A stretch of DNA of 5,022 bases from Clostridia bacterium (GTDB lineage Bacteria > Bacillota > Clostridia > RGIG6154). The position numbers were made by a program, and so were the translations under genes. How positions within the stretch are numbered: the stretch's first letter is position 1; each line of letters begins with the position of its first letter. The stretch lies in contig JAFWXG010000062.1 of the NCBI GenBank assembly GCA_017523005.1, forward strand, positions 1-5,022, written 5' to 3'. This document shows, one piece after another, positions 1 through 5,022 of the stretch. The notes beneath the pieces were generated by a model that saw only the letters and a program-made list of their open reading frames with translations, had not been told where the DNA came from and ran no database searches.

Positions 1-1
1 T

Positions 2-448
2 ATTAACTTTAATTTGGAATATGTCGACGAAAACGGCGAAAAACAGCGCCCAATCATGATACATCGTGTATGCTTTGGTTCAATCGAAAGATTTATCGGT
101 ATTTTGACAGAACATTTTGCAGGTAAATTCCCTGCTTGGCTTGCACCTGTTCAGGTTAAAGTGTTGCCTGTATCTGAAAAAACTGCAGACTACGCAAAAG
201 AAGTTTATGACGCAATCCGTGCAGAGGGCATCCGTGCAGAACTTGACAGCCGTGACGAAAAAATCGGTTACAAAATCCGTCAGGCTCAGATGGAAGAAAG
301 AGTGCCTTATATGTTAATTTTAGGTGCTAACGAGGCGGAGGCTAAAACTGTTTCAGTAAGAAGCCGTGACACAGGCGAAACAGAAGTAATGTCTCTTGAC
401 GAATTTATCGCAAAAATCACAAAAGAAACAAACGAAAGAATTTCTTAA
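2..448 (+). CDS. thrS: Threonyl-tRNA synthetase, C-terminal part (5' end outside window)
   Basis: This is the last 148 codons of a class II aminoacyl-tRNA synthetase that charges tRNA-Thr with threonine in the cytoplasm. The frame is open from the left edge and stops at TAA 446-448, so the gene starts outside; full-length family members are about 640 residues, so roughly the final quarter is present. Seen directly: the segment PIMIHRVCFGSIERFIGIL, which is the end of the catalytic core with class II motif 3 (the ER arginine). The His of MIHR (fragment residue 21) aligns with the third zinc ligand of E. coli ThrRS, His511. Next come FPAWLAPVQVKVLPVS and DSRDEKIGYKIRQAQ, typical of the HGTP anticodon-binding domain, which runs to the C-terminus. 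A TTG at 14 is not a credible start because it lies inside the catalytic domain and homology continues upstream. The stop is in the same frame as the next gene, 39 bp downstream. Regulation, such as a T-box, would lie outside the window. Confidence 0.97.
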   Translation: MNFNLEYVDENGEKQRPIMIHRVCFGSIERFIGILTEHFAGKFPAWLAPVQVKVLPVSEKTADYAKEVYDAIRAEGIRAELDSRDEKIGYKIRQAQMEERVPYMLILGANEAEAKTVSVRSRDTGETEVMSLDEFIAKITKETNERIS

Positions 449-455
449 AACATCT

Positions 456-470
456 GCCGTATCTTACGGC
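456..470 (+). other. Intercistronic hairpin abutting the ribosome binding site
   Basis: GCCGTA (456-461) and TACGGC (465-470) form a perfect 6-bp stem with a 3-nt loop in the thrS-ligase gap. The 3' arm ends one base before the AGGAGG at 472-477. No T-run follows, so it is unlikely to terminate transcription. It could shape mRNA stability or ribosome access to the ligase gene, but a stem this short may also be of little consequence. Confidence 0.5.
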
Positions 471-471
471 G

Positions 472-477
472 AGGAGG
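472..477 (+). promoter_or_regulatory. Strong ribosome binding site for the acyl-CoA ligase gene
   Basis: AGGAGG, a perfect match to the anti-Shine-Dalgarno core, sits 10 nt before the ATG at 488. It fixes the start of the ligase: the frame is open back to the thrS stop at 446-448, but no other ATG, GTG or TTG with a binding site lies in between. Confidence 0.85.
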
Positions 478-487
478 AATAAATTTA

Positions 488-2122
488 ATGGTTATTACAG
501 AGCTTTTAACCCGTAATGCTCAATTTTACGGAGATAAGGTAAGCTTGGTTGAAATCAATCCGTCAGACAAGCATGACAAGGCTACAACCTGGCGCGAGTA
601 CGAGCTTATCGAGTCAAACCCTCAAGAGCGTTACCGCAGAGAAATAACATGGCGCGAATTTGATGTAATGGCTAACCGCTTTGCGAACTTGCTTTTGTCC
701 CGTGGTATTAAAAAGGGAGATAAAGTCGCAATTTTGCTCATGAACTGTATTGAATGGTTGCCTATCTATTTCGGTATATTAAAAACCGGTGCATTGGCAG
801 TTCCCATGAACTACCGCTACTCCGCCGACGAAATCAAGTACTGTCTTGATTTGTCAGAGTCAGAAAACTTGATTTTCGGTCCTGAATTTACAGAACGCGT
901 GGCATCTGTTCATCCCGAACTTAAAAATATTAAAAACTTCTTTTTCGTGGGCGAAGATGTCCCTGAATTTGCAGACAGCTATCGCATCATGACAGGCTAT
1001 TGCTCGTCTGTTGCTCCGTCTGTACCTCTTCTTGAAACAGACGATGCTGCTATCTATTTTTCTTCAGGAACAACAGGTTTCCCGAAAGCTATTTTACACA
1101 ACCACAGAGCACTCATGTCTTCTTGCGAAACAGAGCAAAATCATCATGGTCAAACCGAAAACGATGTTTTCCTTTGCATCCCGCCCCTTTATCATACAGG
1201 CGCAAAAATGCACTGGTTTGGCTCACTTTACACAGGTGGTAAGGGTGTTTTGCTTAAGGGCATAAGACCAGAATGGATTTTAAGCGCGGTTTCGCGCGAA
1301 AAAGCAACTATCGTATGGTTGCTCGTTCCGTGGGTGCAGGATATCTTAGATGCTATAGACAGAGGCGAAATTGATTTAAGCGAATATGAACTTAGTCAAT
1401 GGAGACTCATGCATGTTGGTGCACAGCCTGTTCCGCCAAGCCTTATAAAACGCTGGATTGAACATTTTCCAAACCATAAGTATGATACAAACTACGGATT
1501 AAGCGAATCAATCGGCCCTGGTTGTGTACATCTTGGTGTGGAAAACATACATAAAGTTGGTGCTATCGGTATCCCGGGATATAACTGGGAAACAAAAATT
1601 GTGTCCCCTGACGGAAAAGAAGTCGCAAAAAATGAAGTCGGCGAGCTTATTGTAAAAGGCCCCGGAGTTATGAAATGTTATTTCAATAACCCAAAAGCTA
1701 CTGCAGAAAGCATTAAAGACGGCTGGCTCTACACAGGCGATATGGCTAAAATGGACGACGACGGCTTTATATATCTTGTCGACCGCAAAAAAGATGTAAT
1801 TATTACAGGCGGAGAAAACTTGTATCCTGTTCAGATAGAAGACTTTTTGCGCAAACACACAGCTATTAAAGATGTTGCAGTTATTGGTCTGCCCGACGAA
1901 AGATTAGGAGAAATTGCAGCTGCAATTATTGAGGTTAAGCAGGGCGAAACTTTAACTGAAGAAGAAGTGAACGCCTTCTGCGAAGAGATGCCAAGATATA
2001 AGCGCCCGAAAAAAGTTATTTTTGCAGATGTTCCCCGTAACCCTACAGGAAAAATCGAAAAGCCAAAACTCCGCGAAATATACTGTGGAACTCGTCTTGT
2101 CGAAGCACAGACTACTAAATAA
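488..2122 (+). CDS. AMP-forming acyl-CoA ligase (class I adenylate-forming enzyme), substrate unknown
   Basis: A complete 544-residue member of the ANL superfamily, expected to activate a carboxylic acid with ATP to an acyl-AMP and transfer it to CoA. It has no signal peptide and is probably cytoplasmic. Motifs seen in order: the ATP-binding P-loop YFSSGTTGFPK (190-200); PPLYHTGA (232-239), which carries the usual aromatic/His stretch lining the acyl pocket; NYGLSES (335-341), motif A5, with Ser in place of the commoner Thr; YTGDMA (415-420), with the ribose-binding Asp418; the hinge and A8 region GFIYLVDRKKDVIITGGENL (426-445); and NPTGKIEKPK (518-527), with Lys522 as the expected A10 adenylation lysine. 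All catalytic elements appear intact and the length is normal for acyl-CoA ligases. The N-terminal region is slightly longer than in simple family members and holds two similar TWRE segments (34-40 and 54-60). Whether the substrate is a fatty, branched or aromatic acid cannot be read from the sequence. It probably shares a transcript with thrS, and an intrinsic terminator follows it. The enzyme class is sure; a fadD-like name would be a guess. Confidence 0.93.
   Translation: MVITELLTRNAQFYGDKVSLVEINPSDKHDKATTWREYELIESNPQERYRREITWREFDVMANRFANLLLSRGIKKGDKVAILLMNCIEWLPIYFGILKTGALAVPMNYRYSADEIKYCLDLSESENLIFGPEFTERVASVHPELKNIKNFFFVGEDVPEFADSYRIMTGYCSSVAPSVPLLETDDAAIYFSSGTTGFPKAILHNHRALMSSCETEQNHHGQTENDVFLCIPPLYHTGAKMHWFGSLYTGGKGVLLKGIRPEWILSAVSREKATIVWLLVPWVQDILDAIDRGEIDLSEYELSQWRLMHVGAQPVPPSLIKRWIEHFPNHKYDTNYGLSESIGPGCVHLGVENIHKVGAIGIPGYNWETKIVSPDGKEVAKNEVGELIVKGPGVMKCYFNNPKATAESIKDGWLYTGDMAKMDDDGFIYLVDRKKDVIITGGENLYPVQIEDFLRKHTAIKDVAVIGLPDERLGEIAAAIIEVKQGETLTEEEVNAFCEEMPRYKRPKKVIFADVPRNPTGKIEKPKLREIYCGTRLVEAQTTK
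584..660 (+). repeat. Short imperfect direct repeat inside the ligase gene (TWRE repeat)
   Basis: Two copies of a 17-nt segment, 584-600 and 644-660, lie exactly 60 nt apart in the same frame and match at 13 of 17 bases, including TGGCGCGA. They encode TTWREY and ITWREF at residues 33-38 and 53-58. This fits an old in-frame 20-codon duplication or insertion, or chance similarity. It sits near the N-terminus, away from catalytic residues. Confidence 0.45.
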
Positions 2123-2131
2123 TCAAACACC

Positions 2132-2164
2132 AAAAGCTCCCATGTTATATGGGAGCTTTTATAT
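2132..2164 (+). terminator. Intrinsic (Rho-independent) terminator after the acyl-CoA ligase gene
   Basis: The arms 2132-2143 and 2149-2160 are perfectly complementary over 12 bp, with the GC-rich core GCTCCC/GGGAGC and a 5-nt loop, GTTAT. The 3' arm ends in TTTT and is followed by ATATTT. It begins 9 bases after the ligase stop codon. The matching A-run on the 5' side means it could also act in the reverse direction, but no reverse-strand gene is present here to use it. Confidence 0.93.
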
Positions 2165-2207
2165 TTCTACATTACAATAAAAAATTTTATTTTTTTTAGA
2201 AAAAATA

Positions 2208-2236
2208 TGTACATTTGTTATATTTTATGGTATAAT
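2208..2236 (+). promoter_or_regulatory. Sigma-A-type promoter for putP (and probably pyk)
   Basis: A perfect -10 box TATAAT at 2231-2236 is preceded by TGG at 2228-2230, which gives an extended -10 element. A -35 candidate TGTACA (2208-2213, 4 of 6 matches to TTGACA) lies at the optimal 17-bp spacing. Transcription should start near 2243, giving a leader of about 37 nt. The region just upstream (about 2176-2205) is almost pure A/T with A- and T-tracts, in the position of an UP element. This promoter directly follows the terminator, so putP begins a new transcription unit. Confidence 0.85.
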
Positions 2237-2279
2237 AGACTGCAAATATGTTTTATAAAAGCAAAAAGGAGAGTAAATT

Positions 2280-3845
2280 ATGAACAACAATTCATTACAA
2301 ATGCTCATAACTATGTGTATTTACATTTTAATTGTTATAGGCATCGGCGCTTATTTTGCAAAGCGTTCAAACAAAAATTCTGAAAACTTCTTTATCGGCG
2401 GGCGTTCACTTGGTCCCTGGGTTGCAGCCATGAGCGCAGAAGCTTCAGACATGAGCGGCTGGTTACTTATGGGCCTTCCGGGCGTTGCTTACTGGTGCGG
2501 TCTTGCAGACGCGTTCTGGACAGCACTTGGCCTTGCAGTAGGTACATATTTTAACTGGTTAATTGTGTCAAAAAGACTTCGTAAGTATTCTTATGTGGCT
2601 GGAAACGCAATTACAGTCCCTGACTTCTTCAGCAACAGATTTAAAGAAAAAAAGAAAATAATCATGACTATCGCATCATTATTTATCCTTATTTTCTTCT
2701 CTGTTTACGCAGGAAGCTGTTTTGTAACTTGTGGTAAACTCTTTAACAGTATGTTTGGTTTTGATTACAAAGCTATGATGTTAGTTGGTGCTTTGTTTGT
2801 TATTACATACACCTTCTTAGGTGGATTTTTGGCAGAAAGCGTATCCGACTTTATGCAGGCAATTCTAATGATTTTTGCATTGGTTGTTGTATTATTCGTA
2901 GGAACAACAGCTGCAGGCGGTATTGATACCGTTATGGCAAACATTAAGGAAATCCCTGGCTTTACACAGTTTTTTGGTCTTGCACAGCCAACTCTTGAAA
3001 ACGGTGTTCAGGCAATTTCTGAAGCAGGTGCCCCGATGTTCGAGCCTGTTGCTGCTGATTACGGTTTCTTAAGTGTTGTTTCCATGATGGCATGGGGCTT
3101 AGGATATTTTGGTATGCCTCAGGTTCTCTTAAGATTTATTGCAATCAGAAAAGCTGACGAATTAAAGCGTTCAAGAAGAATTGCAACTATTTGGTGTGTA
3201 ATTTCTCTTGCTGCTGCAGTAGCTATCGGTATGATTGGCAGAAGCCTCTACCCAACCGCACTTTTAACAAAAGCTGATGCAGAAAGCATTTTCGTACTTA
3301 TGAGCCAGACTTTATTGCATCCGTTATTTGCAGGCGTAATTATGGCAGGTATTTTAGCAGCAACTATCTCATCCTCCGACTCATACCTCTTAATTGCTGC
3401 ATCTGCAATTTCTAAAAACCTTTATCAGGGTGTTATCAAAAAAGACGCAACCGACAAACAGGTTATGACAGTTTCCCGTATTACATTGCTCGCAGTTGCT
3501 TTAATCGGTATTATTATCGCATTAGACGAAAACAGCGTAATTTTCGGTATTGTAAGCTTTGCATGGGCAGGCTTTGGTGCGACATTTGGACCACTCATGC
3601 TGTTCAGCTTGTTCTGGAAGCGTATAAACAGAGCAGGTGCTATTGCGGGTATGCTTTCGGGCGGTCTTACAGTATTTATATGGAAACTTGTTTTAAATCC
3701 GTTAGGCGGAGTGTTTGCAATCTACGAATTATTGCCTGCATTTATTGTTTCCTGCATTTTCATTGTAGTCGTTTCCTTGCTCACAAAAGAACCTTCTGCT
3801 GAAATTCAGGAAGAATTCGAATTGGCAAAAACTGTAGAATGTTAA
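2280..3845 (+). CDS. putP: Sodium/proline symporter (SSS family, PutP type)
   Basis: A complete 521-residue membrane protein of the sodium:solute symporter family, predicted to import proline with Na+ across the cytoplasmic membrane. About 13 hydrophobic segments can be seen (first about 6-26, last about 483-502), the usual number for the family, and a short acidic cytoplasmic tail follows. Compared with E. coli PutP as I recall it, GGRSLGP (40-46) and SDMSGWLLMGLPG (56-68) are conserved, the latter with Asp57 matching the essential Na+-site Asp55. Tyr143, Trp272 and Tyr276 (in WGLGYFGMP) match the proline-pocket residues Tyr140, Trp244 and Tyr248. Ser364 and Ser365 match the Na+ ligands Ser340 and Thr341. 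Differences include Glu54, Glu186 and Asp367 near the cation site, and a longer loop (about 211-260) between two membrane segments, which accounts for some of the extra length over the roughly 500-residue E. coli protein. The ATG at 2280 is preceded by AGGAG (2267-2271) with 8-nt spacing. It has its own promoter, and pyk follows after 19 bp. Proline is the best substrate guess; a related solute is possible. Confidence 0.92.
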   Translation: MNNNSLQMLITMCIYILIVIGIGAYFAKRSNKNSENFFIGGRSLGPWVAAMSAEASDMSGWLLMGLPGVAYWCGLADAFWTALGLAVGTYFNWLIVSKRLRKYSYVAGNAITVPDFFSNRFKEKKKIIMTIASLFILIFFSVYAGSCFVTCGKLFNSMFGFDYKAMMLVGALFVITYTFLGGFLAESVSDFMQAILMIFALVVVLFVGTTAAGGIDTVMANIKEIPGFTQFFGLAQPTLENGVQAISEAGAPMFEPVAADYGFLSVVSMMAWGLGYFGMPQVLLRFIAIRKADELKRSRRIATIWCVISLAAAVAIGMIGRSLYPTALLTKADAESIFVLMSQTLLHPLFAGVIMAGILAATISSSDSYLLIAASAISKNLYQGVIKKDATDKQVMTVSRITLLAVALIGIIIALDENSVIFGIVSFAWAGFGATFGPLMLFSLFWKRINRAGAIAGMLSGGLTVFIWKLVLNPLGGVFAIYELLPAFIVSCIFIVVVSLLTKEPSAEIQEEFELAKTVEC

Positions 3846-3864
3846 TTTATAAGGAATATCAATT

Positions 3865-5022
3865 ATGAGAAAGACGAAAATAGTTTGTACAATAGGCCCT
3901 GCCTGTACCGACAGGGAAGTCATAAAAGAAATGATAAAAAACGGAATGAATGTTGCTCGTCTTAACTTCTCGCACGGCACTCATGTATATCATAAAAAAA
4001 ATGTCGAAATGCTCAAAGAAATAAGAAGAGAACTAAATGTTCCGCTTGCCATTCTGCTCGATACAAAGGGCCCTGAAATCCGTATAAAGCAGTTTTCATG
4101 CGGTCCTGTTGTGCTTGAAAGCGGTATGGACTTTACCTTAACTTCTTGTGATTGTCTTGGTGACAACAAAAAAGTTTCAGTTACATATAAAGACTTGCCC
4201 TCCCAGCTTAAGGAAGGCGATACTGTTTTAATTGATGACGGAAGTGTTGAACTTAAGGTTTCATCTGTAAACGGCGAAGATATTAACTGCAAGGTAATAA
4301 GGGGCGGAGAAATATCTGATAACAAGGGCGTAAACATTCCCAATATCAGCTTAAATCAGCCCTACTTAAGTGATAAGGACAAAGAAGATATTCTCTTTGC
4401 ATTAGAAAATGATTTAGATTATATTGCAGCCTCATTTGTAAGAAGAAAAGAAGATATAACTTGCCTTAGAGAATTCATAAAGCAAAACGGCGGAAGTGAT
4501 ATTTTAATAATTTCAAAGATAGAAAACACCGAGGGTATTGACAATTTTGATGAAATACTTAAATGCTCCGACGGAATTATGGTAGCCAGAGGCGATATGG
4601 GTGTTGAAGTTGCATTTGAAAGATTGCCTGGGTTACAAAAGCGATTTATTAAAAAATGCTACAGGTCAGGCAAGGCGGTCATTACCGCAACTCAAATGCT
4701 TGAGTCCATGATTTCTCATTCTACCCCAACAAGAGCTGAAATTACAGATGTAGCAAACGCTGTATTTGACGGAACATCAGCTATTATGCTGTCAGGCGAA
4801 ACTGCAATCGGGGAAAATCCCGTTGCTGCGGTATCGGTTATGGCAAAAATAGCATCTCAGGCAGAAAAAGATGCTTTTGAAATGAATATTTACAAAAACA
4901 CCGAGTACGAGATGAATTCAAATGACACCACCAATGCAGTATGCGATGCGGCTTGTATAACTGCCCGTGATATTAAGGCAAAGGCAATTTTAGTTCCATC
5001 AAGACTCGGCGGAACTGCAAGA
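3865..5022 (+). CDS. pyk: Pyruvate kinase, N-terminal 386 residues (3' end outside window)
   Basis: This frame opens at ATG 3865 and runs to the right edge with no stop. It encodes pyruvate kinase, which transfers phosphate from phosphoenolpyruvate to ADP as the last step of glycolysis in the cytoplasm. Seen in order: MRKTKIVCTIGPA (1-13); VARLNFSHG (30-38), with Arg32 and the K+ ligands Asn34 and Ser36; LDTKGPEIR (65-73), with Asp66, Thr67 and Glu71; the B domain (about 72-165), with LIDDG and NKGVNIPN; ISKIENTEG (216-224), with the catalytic Lys218 and Mg2+ ligand Glu220; MVARGDMGVE (239-248), with Mg2+ ligand Asp244; and ITATQMLESM (273-282), with Thr274. The Glu71 position is the Glu117 of rabbit enzyme numbering, which in this family goes with K+-dependent activity. 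The C-terminal allosteric domain starts at about 350 and is cut. Whether a further PEP-utilizer domain follows, as in Bacillus, cannot be seen. An AAGGAA (3851-3856) supports the start, and an in-frame TAA at 3850-3852 excludes any longer form. Only 19 bp separate it from putP, with no terminator, so the two are probably co-transcribed. Confidence 0.97.
   Translation, partial: MRKTKIVCTIGPACTDREVIKEMIKNGMNVARLNFSHGTHVYHKKNVEMLKEIRRELNVPLAILLDTKGPEIRIKQFSCGPVVLESGMDFTLTSCDCLGDNKKVSVTYKDLPSQLKEGDTVLIDDGSVELKVSSVNGEDINCKVIRGGEISDNKGVNIPNISLNQPYLSDKDKEDILFALENDLDYIAASFVRRKEDITCLREFIKQNGGSDILIISKIENTEGIDNFDEILKCSDGIMVARGDMGVEVAFERLPGLQKRFIKKCYRSGKAVITATQMLESMISHSTPTRAEITDVANAVFDGTSAIMLSGETAIGENPVAAVSVMAKIASQAEKDAFEMNIYKNTEYEMNSNDTTNAVCDAACITARDIKAKAILVPSRLGGTAR

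Noticed and set aside
117..317. Small + strand open frame inside the thrS end, and similar ones at 1011-1265 and 3563-3802
   Set aside because: All are out-of-frame readings of well-supported genes, with odd composition and no ribosome binding site.
456..470. Hairpin considered as a terminator of thrS
   Set aside because: The stem is only 6 bp and is followed by GAGGAGGAAT rather than a T-run.
1508..2133. Two overlapping reverse-strand open frames (1508-1858 and 1831-2133)
   Set aside because: Both lie within the acyl-CoA ligase gene, whose + strand product has full family motifs. Neither translation resembles a known protein, and neither has a convincing ribosome binding site.
2176..2191. 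Inverted repeat AATAAAA-AA-TTTTATT considered as a second terminator
   Set aside because: It has no G or C in the stem, so it would be too weak; a much better terminator lies just upstream.
2251..2260. Perfect 10-bp palindrome TTTTATAAAA in the putP leader, and ATGTACAT (2207-2214) over the -35, considered as operators
   Set aside because: Short AT-rich palindromes are expected by chance here, and no regulator gene or second copy supports them.
3729..4343. Reverse-strand open frames at 3729-3980 and 3990-4343
   Set aside because: They are shadows of the putP end and the pyruvate kinase gene. The second has a Ser/Leu-rich composition typical of an antisense translation.
1..5022. Mobile elements, CRISPR arrays, tRNA/rRNA genes, riboswitches, toxin-antitoxin or defence genes
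   Set aside because: No transposase or integrase motifs, spaced repeats, cloverleaf-like sequences or known leader architecture were seen. The four genes and short gaps account for the whole window.

Overview
The window looks like ordinary chromosomal DNA from a low- to mid-GC Gram-positive anaerobe, most likely in the Clostridia. Reasons are the moderately AT-rich base composition, very AT-rich intergenic DNA, strong AGGAGG-type ribosome binding sites, a compact intrinsic terminator, and the character of the four proteins. This placement is inference; nothing in the window identifies a species.

All four genes lie on the + strand. Positions 2-448 hold the 3' end of a threonyl-tRNA synthetase gene (thrS), cut by the left edge. 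After a 39-bp gap with a small hairpin and a strong ribosome binding site comes a complete AMP-forming acyl-CoA ligase (488-2122) whose substrate cannot be told from sequence. A 12-bp-stem intrinsic terminator (about 2132-2164) closes this unit. A clear sigma-A-type promoter (-35 at 2208, extended -10 ending at 2236) then starts a second unit: a complete sodium/proline symporter of the PutP type (2280-3845) and, 19 bp later, a pyruvate kinase gene (3865 to the right edge, open at its 3' end).

The layout therefore suggests two transcription units: (thrS)-acyl-CoA ligase, and putP-pyk. The products have plausible housekeeping and catabolic roles: aminoacylation, acid activation to CoA thioesters, sodium-coupled proline uptake, and the last ATP-yielding step of glycolysis. 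They do not form one obvious pathway. The putP-pyk pairing is the most notable point of context, since it would tie amino-acid uptake to pyruvate formation on one transcript.

I looked for mobile elements, CRISPR arrays, tRNA and rRNA genes, toxin-antitoxin or defence genes, and large repeats, and saw none. No gene-free stretch exceeds 300 bases; the longest gap (2123-2279) is explained by the terminator, promoter and leader. I see no evidence for an undescribed biological system here. The findings are modest and scored accordingly.
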